Source of the DNA: Neisseria cinerea
Lineage (GTDB): Bacteria; Pseudomonadota; Gammaproteobacteria; Burkholderiales; Neisseriaceae
NCBI RefSeq assembly: GCF_900475315.1
Contig: NZ_LS483369.1
Coordinates: forward strand, 248,001-312,000
Length of the DNA: 64,000 nucleotides
Direction of reading: 5' to 3'
Under the pieces are notes generated by a model, which was given only the letters and a program-made list of their open reading frames with translations, did not search any database and had not been told where the DNA came from. The position numbers and the translations under genes are program-made. Shown here in pieces: positions 7,827 to 17,387 of this stretch (position 1 is its first letter; the number at the start of each line of letters is the position of its first letter).

Positions 7827-9680
7827 ATGAACCGTTATCCTTTATGGAAATACCTGCTGATTGCGTTCACGATTGTGGTTGCGGCTGTTTATTCGCTGCC
7901 CAACCTTTTTGGTGAAACGCCTGCGGTACAGGTATCGACCAACCGACAAGCTATTGTTATCAATGATCAAACTCAGTCTAAAGTAGATGCCGCACTGAAG
8001 CAGGCAGGTATTCAGACTGATGGGATGTTTGTCGTCGACAATTCGTTGAAAGTGCGTTTCAAAGACACTGAAACGCAATTGAAAGCACGCGACATCATCG
8101 AAAATACTTTGGGCGAAGGTTATATTACCGCACTCAACCTTTTGGCAGACAGTCCTGAGTGGATGGCGAAAATCAAAGCCAATCCGATGTTCTTGGGTCT
8201 GGACTTGCGCGGCGGCGTGCATTTCACCATGCAGGTGGACATGAAAGCCGCCATGCAGAAAACGTTCGAACGTTATTCCGGCGATATCCGCCGCGAATTG
8301 CGCCGCGAAAAAATCCGCAGCGGTACGGTACGCCAGACTGAAAACAGTCTGACCGTTCCTTTGCAGGATGCAGGTGATGTGCAAAAGGCACTGCCTCAGT
8401 TACGCAAGCTGTTTCCTGAGGCAACGTTAAATTCAGAAGGCAGCAATATTGTACTGACGCTTTCGGAAGAGGCGGTGAATAAAGTACGCTCAGATGCGGT
8501 GAAGCAAAACATCACTACACTGCATAACCGCGTAAACGAATTGGGTGTGGCAGAGCCGATTATCCAACAGTCAGGTTTGGACCGCATTGTCGTACAGCTC
8601 CCAGGCGTGCAGGATACTGCCAAGGCGAAAGACATTATCGGCCGTACTGCGACTTTGGAAGTGCGCATGGTGGAGGATGATCCTGTTAAGTTGCGCGAGG
8701 CTTCGGAAGGTAATGTTCCCGCAGGTTATGAGCTGCTTTCAAGCGGAGGGGATCATCCGGAGACCCTGTTGATCAGCAAGCAGGTTGAACTGACCGGCGA
8801 CAACATCAACGATGCGCAACCTAGTTTTGACCAAATGGGTGCGCCTGCTGTCAGCCTGAGTTTGGACAGCGCAGGCGGCAGTATCTTTGGCGAACTGACT
8901 GCTGCGAATGTGGGTAAACGTATGGCGATGGTGTTGATCGACCAAGGTAAATCCGAAGTCGTGACCGCGCCTGTCATCCGCGCCGCCATTACCGGTGGCC
9001 GTGTAGAAATTTCCGGCAGCATGACAACTGCCGAAGCCAACGATACTTCATTGTTGCTGCGTGCCGGCTCGCTGGCTGCGCCGATGCAAATTGTCGAAGA
9101 ACGCACCATCGGCCCGTCTTTAGGCAAAGAAAACATTGAAAAAGGTTTCCATTCTACCTTGTGGGGCTTTGCCGCCGTTGCCGCATTTATGGTGGTTTAC
9201 TACCGCTTGATGGGTTTTTTCTCCACCATCGCTTTGAGTACCAATATCTTGTTCTTAGTGGGTATTTTGTCTGCCATGCAGGCAACGTTAACCCTGCCGG
9301 GTATTGCTGCGTTGGCATTAACATTGGGTATGGCGATTGACTCCAACGTATTGATTAACGAGCGTATCCGAGAGGAACTGCGTGCGGGTGTCGTACCGCA
9401 GCAAGCCATCAATCTCGGTTTCCAACACGCATGGGCGACCATTGTCGACTCCAACTTAACCTCTCTGATTGCCGGTATTGCTTTGTTGGTATTCGGTTCC
9501 GGTCCAGTACGCGGTTTTGCGGTTGTGCACTGTATCGGTATTCTGACTTCGATGTATTCATCCGTGGTCGTGTTCCGTGCTTTGGTCAATCTGTGGTACG
9601 GCCGCCGTCGCAAATTGCAAAATATTTCCATCGGTTCGGTATGGAAGCCGAAAGCCGAAATGGCAGAAGGCAAGGAGTAA
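7827..9680 (+). CDS. secD: Protein translocase subunit SecD
   Basis: A 617-residue inner-membrane protein of the RND-like SecDF family: one N-terminal helix (residues 8-26), a large periplasmic P1 region, then five C-terminal helices from about residue 450. The motif LGLDLRGGVHF (around residue 122) marks the start of the core, and GMAIDSNVLINERIREEL (about 505-522) is the conserved loop between transmembrane segments used in proton-driven pulling. An AAAGG site precedes the ATG. It is followed by secF with 3 bases between. Confidence 0.95.
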   Translation: MNRYPLWKYLLIAFTIVVAAVYSLPNLFGETPAVQVSTNRQAIVINDQTQSKVDAALKQAGIQTDGMFVVDNSLKVRFKDTETQLKARDIIENTLGEGYITALNLLADSPEWMAKIKANPMFLGLDLRGGVHFTMQVDMKAAMQKTFERYSGDIRRELRREKIRSGTVRQTENSLTVPLQDAGDVQKALPQLRKLFPEATLNSEGSNIVLTLSEEAVNKVRSDAVKQNITTLHNRVNELGVAEPIIQQSGLDRIVVQLPGVQDTAKAKDIIGRTATLEVRMVEDDPVKLREASEGNVPAGYELLSSGGDHPETLLISKQVELTGDNINDAQPSFDQMGAPAVSLSLDSAGGSIFGELTAANVGKRMAMVLIDQGKSEVVTAPVIRAAITGGRVEISGSMTTAEANDTSLLLRAGSLAAPMQIVEERTIGPSLGKENIEKGFHSTLWGFAAVAAFMVVYYRLMGFFSTIALSTNILFLVGILSAMQATLTLPGIAALALTLGMAIDSNVLINERIREELRAGVVPQQAINLGFQHAWATIVDSNLTSLIAGIALLVFGSGPVRGFAVVHCIGILTSMYSSVVVFRALVNLWYGRRRKLQNISIGSVWKPKAEMAEGKE

Positions 9681-9683
9681 AAC

Positions 9684-10619
9684 ATGGAATTATTTAAAAT
9701 CAAACGCGATATTCCGTTTATGAGTTATGGCAAACTGACGACTTTTATTTCGTTGGTTACGTTTATCGCTGCCGTGTTCTTTTTGGTGACCAAAGGCCTG
9801 AATTTCTCCGTCGAATTTACCGGCGGTACGGTGATGGAAGTTCAATATCAGCAGGGCGTTGATGTAAATAAAACGCGCGAACGCCTCGATACGCTGAAAA
9901 TGGGTGATGTACAGGTTCAGGCATTGGGTACGAATAAACACATCATGATTCGCCTGCCGAATAAAGAAGGCGTAACGTCTGCCCAGCTGTCCAACCAAGT
10001 GATGGATTTGCTGAAAAAAGACAATCCTGACGTTACCTTACGCCAAGTCGAATTCATCGGCCCTCAGGTTGGTGAAGAACTGGTTACCAATGGTTTGATG
10101 GCCTTGGGCTTCGTGGTGGCAGGTATTATTATTTACTTGTCCATGCGTTTTGAGTGGCGTTTTGCAGTATCCGCGATTATTGCGAATATGCACGATATCG
10201 TGATTATTCTCGGCTGTTTCGCCTTCTTCCAATGGGAATTCTCATTGACTGTCTTGGCAGGTATCTTGGCAGTTTTGGGTTATTCCGTGAACGAATCTGT
10301 GGTTGTGTTTGACCGTATTCGTGAAAACTTCCGCAAGTCGCATATGCGCGGCCACACTGTGCCGGAAGTCATCGACAACGCGATTACTGCAACCATGAGT
10401 CGTACCATCATTACCCACGGTTCGACCGAGGCAATGGTTGTTTCTATGCTGGTGTTCGGCGGTGCAGCCTTGCACGGTTTCTCTATGGCGCTGACCATCG
10501 GTATCGTGTTCGGTATTTACTCTTCCGTATTGGTTGCCAGCCCGCTCTTGCTGATGTTTGGCTTGAGTCGTGAAAATATTGGTAAAGAACCGAAGAAGAA
10601 AGAAGAAATCGTGGTCTGA
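9684..10619 (+). CDS. secF: Protein translocase subunit SecF
   Basis: A 311-residue partner of SecD with six helices; SVEFTGGTVMEVQ after helix 1 and the YSVNESVVVFDRIREN loop are the SecF signatures. A strong AAGGAG site sits in the end of secD, showing translational coupling. The charged C-terminus (EPKKKEE) is typical. A large DUS hairpin follows. Confidence 0.95.
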   Translation: MELFKIKRDIPFMSYGKLTTFISLVTFIAAVFFLVTKGLNFSVEFTGGTVMEVQYQQGVDVNKTRERLDTLKMGDVQVQALGTNKHIMIRLPNKEGVTSAQLSNQVMDLLKKDNPDVTLRQVEFIGPQVGEELVTNGLMALGFVVAGIIIYLSMRFEWRFAVSAIIANMHDIVIILGCFAFFQWEFSLTVLAGILAVLGYSVNESVVVFDRIRENFRKSHMRGHTVPEVIDNAITATMSRTIITHGSTEAMVVSMLVFGGAALHGFSMALTIGIVFGIYSSVLVASPLLLMFGLSRENIGKEPKKKEEIVV

Positions 10620-10626
10620 AGCGCAT

Positions 10627-10680
10627 ATGCCGTCTGAACATTGCCGTCTCAAGCAGACAATGCTTCAGACGGCATTTTTA
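10627..10680 (+). terminator. Inverted-DUS terminator after secF
   Basis: ATGCCGTCTGAA (10627-10638) pairs with TTCAGACGGCAT (10664-10675), followed by TTTTT. The 25 base loop contains an imperfect third copy (TTGCCGTCT). Confidence 0.75.
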
Positions 10681-10706
10681 ACGGTTGTTTTCACGGTCTT
10701 AAAATA

Positions 10707-10737
10707 TTGTGCAGAAATGCGGGAACTGTGTCATAAT
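10707..10737 (+). promoter_or_regulatory. Candidate rpsO promoter
   Basis: TTGTGC (10707-10712) and CATAAT (10732-10737), the latter preceded by TGTG as an extended -10. The 19 base spacing is long, so the -35 match is uncertain; the -10 leads to a transcript with a leader of roughly 100 bases before rpsO. Confidence 0.4.
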
Positions 10738-10744
10738 GCCGCGT

Positions 10745-10841
10745 TGCCCTATCTTGGGCATAGGGAGTTTGCCGTTGTCTTCAGGCTTGGCAAACTTGTC
10801 TGAATCCCTATGAGGATTCTTATATTTTTGGAGTTTTCATT
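10745..10841 (+). promoter_or_regulatory. Structured 5' leader of rpsO with alternative hairpins
   Basis: Two exclusive foldings are visible. CCCTAT (10747-10752) can pair with ATAGGG (10760-10765); alternatively CATAGGGA (10759-10766) pairs with TCCCTATG (10805-10812), enclosing a nested stem GTTTGCC (10767-10773)/GGCAAAC (10789-10795). Ribosomal protein S15 is known to regulate its own mRNA in several bacteria through different leader folds, so this may be an autoregulatory element. The pairing is seen; regulation is inferred. Confidence 0.45.
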
Positions 10842-11111
10842 ATGGCATTGACCGTAGAACAAAAAGCGCAAATCGTTAAAGATTTCCAACGTAAAGAAGG
10901 CGATACCGGTTCTTCCGAAGTACAAGTTGCCTTGCTGACTTTCCGTATCAATGATTTGACCCCGCATTTTAAAGCTAACCCTAAAGACCATCACAGCCGT
11001 CGTGGTCTGCTGAAAATGGTTAGCCAACGTCGCCGTTTGTTGGCATATTTGCGCCGTACCCAACCCGATACTTATCGTGCGTTGATTACCCGCTTGGGTC
11101 TGCGTAAATAA
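10842..11111 (+). CDS. rpsO: 30S ribosomal protein S15
   Basis: An 89-residue S15 of normal length, with the conserved [16 protein letters not shown] and [21 protein letters not shown] segments that bind 16S rRNA. It helps nucleate the platform of the small subunit. TTGGAG lies 10 bases before the ATG. It has its own terminator and probably its own promoter. Confidence 0.97.
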   Translation: MALTVEQKAQIVKDFQRKEGDTGSSEVQVALLTFRINDLTPHFKANPKDHHSRRGLLKMVSQRRRLLAYLRRTQPDTYRALITRLGLRK

Positions 11112-11123
11112 TTGCGCTTTTCG

Positions 11124-11157
11124 ACACCGCCCGGAAACGGGCGGTGTTTTCTTTTTC
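11124..11157 (+). terminator. Rho-independent terminator of rpsO
   Basis: ACACCGCCCG (11124-11133) and CGGGCGGTGT (11138-11147) form a perfect 10 bp GC-rich stem with a GAAA loop, followed by a T-rich run. It is not made of DUS. Confidence 0.9.
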
Positions 11158-11213
11158 TATAGTCTGTTGATAATCCCGGGCTATATTTATTACCCTAAAA
11201 CCTTATAAACTAA

Positions 11214-11219
11214 TATAAT
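11214..11219 (+). promoter_or_regulatory. Candidate -10 box of the potA operon
   Basis: A perfect TATAAT in an AT-rich stretch 167 bases before potA; TTACCC at 11190 is the only -35 candidate at acceptable spacing and is poor. Confidence 0.35.
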
Positions 11220-11385
11220 ACAGGGTTCTTTAGAACTCCTTTTTATTTCACGCTGCCCGTGCGCTTTACAAGAGTTTCAGACGGCATCAAACGTTTTAAC
11301 TCCCGCCAGCAATCAAACAGCTTTTTATCACCCTTTCGAAAATCCGTTTTGCCGGTACTCGTTTTTTTATTGGAGTATTGCCATT

Positions 11386-12510
11386 ATGACCGCAACCACT
11401 GCGTCCTCAGCCAAACCTTATCTCAAAATCCAAGGCTTGGTAAAAAAGTTTGGTGACAATTACGCTGTCGATAACATCGACTTGGATATTTATCAACATG
11501 AAATCTTTGCCCTTTTGGGCAGCTCCGGCAGCGGTAAATCTACGCTGCTGCGTATGCTGGCGGGTATGGAAAGCCCCAATCAGGGCAAAATCATCCTTGA
11601 CGGTCAGGATATTACCAAGCTTGCACCCTACGAACGTCCCATCAATATGATGTTTCAAAGCTATGCCCTGTTCCCGCACATGACCGTGGAGCAGAACATT
11701 GCCTTCGGATTGAAGCAGGACAAAATGCCTAAGGACGAAATCGCCGCGCGCGTGGAAGAAATGCTGCGTTTGGTTCAGATGACCAAGTATGCTAAGCGCA
11801 AGCCTCATCAATTGTCTGGTGGTCAGCAGCAGCGCATCGCTTTGGCGCGCAGTCTGGCAAAACGTCCGAAAATTCTGCTGCTGGACGAGCCCCTCGGCGC
11901 GTTGGACAAAAAATTGCGCCAGCAAACCCAGCTCGAATTGGTCAACACGCTGGAGCAAGTCGGCGTAACCTGCATCATGGTCACGCATGACCAAGAAGAA
12001 GCCATGACGATGGCAACCCGTATTGCCATTATGTCTGACGGTCAGTTGCAGCAGGTCGGTACACCCAGCGATGTGTATGACTATCCCAATAGCCGCTTTA
12101 CTGCCGAGTTTATCGGCGAAACCAATATTTTTGACGGTGTCGTGATTGAAGATCATGCGGATTATGCCGTCATCGAATGCGAAGGTTTAGAAAACCACGT
12201 CCGTATCGATCATGGTTTGGGCGGCCCGAGCGAGCAGGACCTTTGGGTTAGCATCCGACCAGAGGATATTGATTTATATAAAGAAAAACCTGATCATTTG
12301 GGCAACTACAACTGGGCGAAAGGCACGGTAAAAGAAATTGCCTATTTGGGCAGCTTCGCCATATACCATATCAAACTCGCCAACGGCCGCGTCGTCAAAA
12401 GCCAAGTTCCTGCACCTTACTGGTATGTGCGCAACATTACACCGCCAACTTGGGACGAAACCGTGTATATCAGCTGGCCGGAAAACCAACCGACTCCGTT
12501 GTTCCGTTGA
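11386..12510 (+). CDS. potA: Spermidine/putrescine ABC transporter ATP-binding protein
   Basis: A 374-residue ABC ATPase with Walker A GSSGSGKST (residues 45-53), signature LSGGQQQR, Walker B ILLLDEPLGALD and the H-loop in VTHDQEE, followed by a C-terminal TOBE-type regulatory region (about residues 290-370). Together with the two permeases downstream this fits PotA/PotG-type polyamine importers. The gene begins the potA-permease-permease operon; the permease follows after 15 bases with a strong AAGGGGAG site. Confidence 0.9.
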   Translation: MTATTASSAKPYLKIQGLVKKFGDNYAVDNIDLDIYQHEIFALLGSSGSGKSTLLRMLAGMESPNQGKIILDGQDITKLAPYERPINMMFQSYALFPHMTVEQNIAFGLKQDKMPKDEIAARVEEMLRLVQMTKYAKRKPHQLSGGQQQRIALARSLAKRPKILLLDEPLGALDKKLRQQTQLELVNTLEQVGVTCIMVTHDQEEAMTMATRIAIMSDGQLQQVGTPSDVYDYPNSRFTAEFIGETNIFDGVVIEDHADYAVIECEGLENHVRIDHGLGGPSEQDLWVSIRPEDIDLYKEKPDHLGNYNWAKGTVKEIAYLGSFAIYHIKLANGRVVKSQVPAPYWYVRNITPPTWDETVYISWPENQPTPLFR

Positions 12511-12525
12511 TTTAAGGGGAGTGAG

Positions 12526-13491
12526 ATGAACCTTAAAAAACTGAAAAACAAACTGTTCCGCCGCCCGGGGCAGCGCGCGGTCATAGCCGTGCCGTATATT
12601 TGGCTTTTGGTGCTGTTTCTGATTCCGTTCGCCATCGTGCTGAAAATCAGCTTTGCCGAACAAGAAATCGCCATTCCGCCGTTTACGCCGTTGACCAGCA
12701 TTGATGAAGATTTAGGTCGTCTGAATATCGCCATCAGTTATCAAAACTATGCCGATATTTTCCAAAATTTCTGGAATACCCTGAATCCCTTCGGCGACAG
12801 CGAAAACAGCAATATTTATCTGATGACCTATTGGTCTTCAATAAAAACTGCACTGACTACGACGGTAATTTGTCTGTTGGTCGGTTATCCGACAGCATAT
12901 GCGATTTCCCGTGCCAATCCTTCTGTCCGTAATGGTTTGCTGCTTGCCATCATGTTACCTTTCTGGACATCGTTCCTGCTGCGTGTCTATGCGTGGATGG
13001 GTTTGCTCGGGCATAACGGCATCATAAACAACTTATTGATTAAGATGGGTATTATCAGTGAGCCATTAGATTTGTTCTACAATGCGTTCTCATTGAACTT
13101 GGTGATGGTTTATGCCTATCTGCCGTTTATGATTCTGCCGCTTTACACGCAGCTGGTGAAACTGGACAGCCGCCTGCTCGAAGCAGCTTCCGATTTGGGT
13201 GCGGGACCGGTCAAGTCGTTCTTGACGATTACACTGCCTCTGTCTAAAACCGGCATTATTGCAGGATCCATGCTGGTTTTCGTTCCGGCAGTCGGTGAAT
13301 TTGTGATTCCCGAGCTGGTCGGAGGTTCGGAAAACTTGATGATTGGTAAAGTCTTGTGGCAGGCATTCTTTGATCAAAACAACTGGCCGTTGGCTTCCGC
13401 CGTCGCCGTCGTGATGGTCGCACTGCTGGTCGTACCGATTGCGCTGTTCCAGCATTATGAAAACCGCGAATTGGAAGAAGGAGCCAAATAA
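12526..13491 (+). CDS. potB: Spermidine/putrescine ABC transporter permease (PotB/PotH type)
   Basis: A 321-residue inner-membrane protein with six helices and the permease EAA loop (EAASDLGAGPVKSFLTITLPLSKTG, near residue 220) that contacts the ATPase. The N-terminus is basic (LKKLKNKLFRRPGQR), as in PotB/PotH. Its stop codon overlaps the ATG of the next gene (TAATG). PotB versus PotH cannot be decided from sequence alone. Confidence 0.88.
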   Translation: MNLKKLKNKLFRRPGQRAVIAVPYIWLLVLFLIPFAIVLKISFAEQEIAIPPFTPLTSIDEDLGRLNIAISYQNYADIFQNFWNTLNPFGDSENSNIYLMTYWSSIKTALTTTVICLLVGYPTAYAISRANPSVRNGLLLAIMLPFWTSFLLRVYAWMGLLGHNGIINNLLIKMGIISEPLDLFYNAFSLNLVMVYAYLPFMILPLYTQLVKLDSRLLEAASDLGAGPVKSFLTITLPLSKTGIIAGSMLVFVPAVGEFVIPELVGGSENLMIGKVLWQAFFDQNNWPLASAVAVVMVALLVVPIALFQHYENRELEEGAK

Positions 13492-14378
13492 TGCAAAAAT
13501 CCCAATTATCTTGGTTCCTGAAACTGATGCTGATGTTGTCGCTGGCGTTTCTGTATATCCCGCTGGTCGTTTTGGTTGTCTATTCGTTTAACGAATCCAA
13601 GCTCGTTACCGTTTGGGGCGGCTTTTCGACCAAGTGGTACGGCGCATTGCTGGAAAACGACACCATCTTGGAAGCTGCTTGGTTATCGCTGCGTATTGCC
13701 GTTGTGTCTTCGCTTGCCGCCGTCGTTTTGGGTACGTTGGCGGGCTATGCGATGGCGCGTATCAAACGTTTCCGCGGCAGTACCTTGTTCGCCGGTATGA
13801 TTTCCGCACCTATGGTTATGCCTGACGTGATTACCGGTTTGTCCATGCTGCTCCTGATTATTCAGGTGCAGATGTTCCTGCAAGGTAGCGAATTGCTGCA
13901 ATCGCTTTATTTTGATCGAGGCTTTTTCACTATTTTCTTAGGACATACCACGCTTTGCATGGCATACATTACCGTTGTTATCCGTTCGCGCCTGGTTGAG
14001 CTTGACCAATCGCTCGAAGAAGCTGCAATGGATTTGGGTGCGCGTCCGCTGAAAATCTTTTTTGTCATCACTTTGCCTTTGATTGCCCCTGCCATCGCTT
14101 CAGGCTTCCTGCTCGGCATTACCCTGTCTTTGGATGACTTGGTGATTACCTCTTTCCTGTCCGGCCCCGGTTCTTCTACATTGCCGCAGGTGATTTTCTC
14201 CAAAATCAAGCTGGGTCTTGATCCTCAGATGAATGTCTTGGCAACCATCCTGATCGGCATCATCGGAACATTGGTCATCATCGTCAATTATTGGATGATG
14301 AGGCAGGCAACCAAGCGCGACCGTGAGGCAGCGGAAGCCTACCGCCAAGAAAAATTGGCTGCCGAGAAAGCAAATTAA
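13491..14378 (+). CDS. potC: Spermidine/putrescine ABC transporter permease (PotC/PotI type)
   Basis: A 295-residue permease with six helices and the EAA loop (EEAAMDLGARPLKIFFVITLP, near residue 175). NESKLVTVWGGFSTKWY after helix 1 is typical of PotC/PotI. It is translationally coupled to the first permease. The C-terminal tail is charged (KRDREAAEAYRQEKLAAEKAN). No substrate-binding protein is in this operon; PotD is encoded 9.4 kb away at 23802. Confidence 0.88.
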   Translation: MQKSQLSWFLKLMLMLSLAFLYIPLVVLVVYSFNESKLVTVWGGFSTKWYGALLENDTILEAAWLSLRIAVVSSLAAVVLGTLAGYAMARIKRFRGSTLFAGMISAPMVMPDVITGLSMLLLIIQVQMFLQGSELLQSLYFDRGFFTIFLGHTTLCMAYITVVIRSRLVELDQSLEEAAMDLGARPLKIFFVITLPLIAPAIASGFLLGITLSLDDLVITSFLSGPGSSTLPQVIFSKIKLGLDPQMNVLATILIGIIGTLVIIVNYWMMRQATKRDREAAEAYRQEKLAAEKAN

Positions 14379-14503
14379 CTAACAAGGCAGGCTGACCGCA
14401 TGACTGGGTCAGCCTGTTTTCTTAAATCGATTTTTTGTTTGGACGATATGGTTCGACAGCCTGTATCATGCCGTCTGAAAATATACCTGATAAAGTAAAC
14501 ATC

Positions 14504-15799
14504 ATGATTCGTCCTGATTTTCAAGAATATCTGCCTTCTTATTATTTTAGTTCGGTTAATCCTCATACTGTTTATCCGAAACTTCAATGCCGTCTGAAAA
14601 CCGATACCTGTATCATCGGTGGCGGTTTGAGTGGTTTATGCACTGCACTGCCCTTGGCGGAGCAGGGACATGAAACGGTTGTGTTGGAAGCCGCGCGTAT
14701 CGGTTTCGGCGCATCGGGACGGAGTGGCGGGCAGGTTATCAGCGATTATGCCTGCGGTATGGAGGAAATTGAAAAACAGGTTGGTTTGGAGCGGGCACAA
14801 TGGTTTTGGCAGCAGTCTTTACAGGCGGTTGAGCTTGTGGACGAGCGCGTACGCAAATATGCGATTGACTGTGATTGGCAACACGGTTATGCCACGGTTG
14901 CCATTCGTCCGCAACATTGGGAAGAATTGCAACAATGGCATGAGCACGCCCAAAAATATTACGGTGCAACTCATTATCAACTTTGGGATAACACTGAACT
15001 GAAGCAGCAACTCGACAGCGATATGTACCAAGGCGCACAGTTTGATCCCTTGTCCGGGCATCTTCATCCGCTCAATTACACGTTGGGTGTTGCCGCTGCC
15101 GCTGCCGAAGCCGGTACGCAGATTTTTGAGCATTCTCCCATGATACGCATCGAACCTTATCAAAACGGTTGGTTGGTTTACACTCCGGAAGGCAGTGTCG
15201 AATGTAAAAATGTGGTATATGCCGTCAATACTTATGCCGGTTTGAATCCGATATTCAAGCCTTTGGAGCGTAAGGCGATTGCCGTCAGCACCTTTATTAT
15301 TGCCACCGAACCTTTGGGTGAGCGTGGGCAGGGGCTTATCCGAAACAATATGGCTGTGTGCGACAACCGCCATATTTTGGATTATTACCGCCTCAGTGCG
15401 GACGGCAGATTGCTTTTCGGCGGTAAAGACCATGAATTTATTGACGATCCTGCGCGTATGACCCAGCTTGTCCGCCAAGACATGCTGAAAGTTTTTCCGC
15501 AGCTTGCCGATGTTAGAATCGAATATTCATGGGGAGGGGAGTGTGATATTACTGCCAACCTTGTTCCACATTTCGGACGTTTGGCCGCAAATGTTTTTTA
15601 TGCACAAGGTTATTCCGGGCATGGTATGGCAATAACGGGTATTGCAGGTTTGGCGGTTGCAGAAGCAATTTTAGGGGACGAATGCCGTCTGAAGCCGTTT
15701 GAGCAGTTGCGCCAGCCGAATATCATCCTGCAACCTTTTCTGAGAAAGCTCGGTTCATTTCTCGGTTCTCAATACTATCAGTGGAAAGACAGCCGTTAA
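14504..15799 (+). CDS. FAD-dependent oxidoreductase, DadA/gamma-glutamylputrescine oxidase-like
   Basis: A 431-residue flavoprotein with an N-terminal FAD fold (IIGGGLSGL, about residues 37-45), the GASGRSGGQ motif and a C-terminal YAQGYSGHGMA segment that closes over the flavin, as in PuuB/OrdL and glycine oxidases. These enzymes oxidise an amine or amino acid and pass electrons to oxygen. The ATG at 14504 is chosen: the upstream ATG at 14468 is the first base of a DUS. It follows the polyamine importer on the same strand, so a role in polyamine or derived-amine breakdown is plausible but inferred. I find no other puu genes in the window. Confidence 0.75.
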   Translation: MIRPDFQEYLPSYYFSSVNPHTVYPKLQCRLKTDTCIIGGGLSGLCTALPLAEQGHETVVLEAARIGFGASGRSGGQVISDYACGMEEIEKQVGLERAQWFWQQSLQAVELVDERVRKYAIDCDWQHGYATVAIRPQHWEELQQWHEHAQKYYGATHYQLWDNTELKQQLDSDMYQGAQFDPLSGHLHPLNYTLGVAAAAAEAGTQIFEHSPMIRIEPYQNGWLVYTPEGSVECKNVVYAVNTYAGLNPIFKPLERKAIAVSTFIIATEPLGERGQGLIRNNMAVCDNRHILDYYRLSADGRLLFGGKDHEFIDDPARMTQLVRQDMLKVFPQLADVRIEYSWGGECDITANLVPHFGRLAANVFYAQGYSGHGMAITGIAGLAVAEAILGDECRLKPFEQLRQPNIILQPFLRKLGSFLGSQYYQWKDSR

Positions 15800-15843
15800 G
15801 TGTCGTAGGCAGTATGTTTATCCGTCGGCGGTTAATGTGAAAA

Positions 15844-15886
15844 ATGCCGTCTGAAACCCGATTTTTAGGTTTCAGACGGCATTTCG
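15844..15886. terminator. Bidirectional inverted-DUS terminator between the oxidase and rho
   Basis: ATGCCGTCTGAAA (15844-15856) pairs with TTTCAGACGGCAT (15870-15882). The genes on either side converge on it. Confidence 0.75.
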
Positions 15887-15905
15887 CCTAATATCAATGA
15901 TGTGT

Positions 15906-17165
15906 TTATTTTCCGCGCATCAGTTCAAAGAAATCATCATTATTTTTAGATGCTTTGATTTTCCCGTTTAAGAACTCGGTGGCTTCGATTTCATCCATCG
16001 GGTGCAGGAATTTGCGCAGTAACCACATACGTTGCAGCTGGTCGTTTGGAACAAGCAGTTCTTCGCGGCGCGTGCCGGATTTGTTGATGTTGATGGCAGG
16101 GAAGAGGCGTTTTTCCGCCATGCGGCGGTCGAGGTGCAATTCCATATTGCCGGTACCTTTGAATTCTTCGTAAATCACATCGTCCATACGGCTGCCGGTT
16201 TCAACCAATGCTGTGGCGATAATGGTCAGTGAACCGCCCTCTTCAACATTGCGTGCTGCGCCGAAGAAACGTTTGGGACGGTGCAGTGCGTTGGCATCGA
16301 CACCGCCGGTCAGGATTTTGCCAGAGGTAGGTACGACGGTGTTGTAGGCACGGGCAAGGCGGGTAATCGAATCAAGCAGGATGACCACATCTTTTTTGTG
16401 TTCTACCATACGCTTGGCTTTTTCAAGCACCATTTCGGCAACTTGGACGTGGCGTTGAGCCGGCTCGTCAAAGGTGGAGGAGAATACTTCGCCACGGACG
16501 GAGCGGCTCATTTCGGTAACTTCTTCGGGACGCTCGTCAATCAAGAGGACGATGAGCTCGACTTCAGGATAGTTTGCGGTAATGGCATGGGCAATATTTT
16601 GCAGCATCACGGTTTTACCGCTTTTGGGCGGGGCAACCAAGAGGGCGCGTTGACCTTTGCCGATGGGGGAAATCAGGTCAATGGCACGTCCGGTAAGGTT
16701 TTCTTCGGACTTTAAGTCGCGTTCCAGTTTTAACTGTTTAGTCGGAAACAGAGGAGTCAGGTTTTCAAACAGGATTTTATGGCGGCATACTTCCGGGTGG
16801 TCGCCGTTGATGGAATCCAGTCTGACCAGGGCGAAATAGCGTTCGTTGTCTTTGGGGACGCGCACACTGCCTTCGATGGTGTCGCCCGTATGCAGGTTGA
16901 AGCGTCGGATTTGGGTGGGTGAGACATATATGTCATCAGGACCCGCGAGATAGGAGGTATCCGCACTTCGGAGGAAACCGAAACCGTCGGGCAGGATTTC
17001 GAGTGTGCCGGAGCAGGTAAAACTCTCACCTTTTTTCATCATTTGACGGACGATGGCAAAAACCAAGTCTTGCTTGCGGAAACGGTTGGCATTTTCGATA
17101 GCGTGTTCTTCTGCCAACTCTAAAAGTTTGGAAATGTGCAGGGTTTGTAATTCAGAGACGTGCAT
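15906..17165 (-). CDS. rho: Transcription termination factor Rho
   Basis: From the ATG at 17163-17165 the protein is 419 residues, the same length as E. coli Rho. It has the N-terminal helical domain ([20 protein letters not shown]), the cold-shock-like RNA-binding fold (GFGFLRS), Walker A APPKSGKT, Walker [17 protein letters not shown] and the secondary RNA-binding Q/R loops. The reading frame stays open further upstream, but homology starts at this ATG. Rho is a hexameric ATP-driven RNA translocase. It is transcribed alone between two converging or separate units. Confidence 0.96.
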   Translation of the reverse strand: MHVSELQTLHISKLLELAEEHAIENANRFRKQDLVFAIVRQMMKKGESFTCSGTLEILPDGFGFLRSADTSYLAGPDDIYVSPTQIRRFNLHTGDTIEGSVRVPKDNERYFALVRLDSINGDHPEVCRHKILFENLTPLFPTKQLKLERDLKSEENLTGRAIDLISPIGKGQRALLVAPPKSGKTVMLQNIAHAITANYPEVELIVLLIDERPEEVTEMSRSVRGEVFSSTFDEPAQRHVQVAEMVLEKAKRMVEHKKDVVILLDSITRLARAYNTVVPTSGKILTGGVDANALHRPKRFFGAARNVEEGGSLTIIATALVETGSRMDDVIYEEFKGTGNMELHLDRRMAEKRLFPAININKSGTRREELLVPNDQLQRMWLLRKFLHPMDEIEATEFLNGKIKASKNNDDFFELMRGK

Positions 17166-17387
17166 AATAATGATATATAGAAGAGGAAAAGACGGGCGGA
17201 TGCCGTCTGAAAGAAGAAGCTGACCGTTGCCGGTTGCTCGGAGAAAGGGGGAATTGTAGGCAGTCGGCGTGCAGGTGTCAAATATTATCTCAGGCGGGTT
17301 AGCCTTTATCGGCAGGATATATCGCTTGAGTAAAGTCGTTTGGAAAAATACCCCCGAGCTTTTCAGGCTTGGGGGTATGGGCATTGA

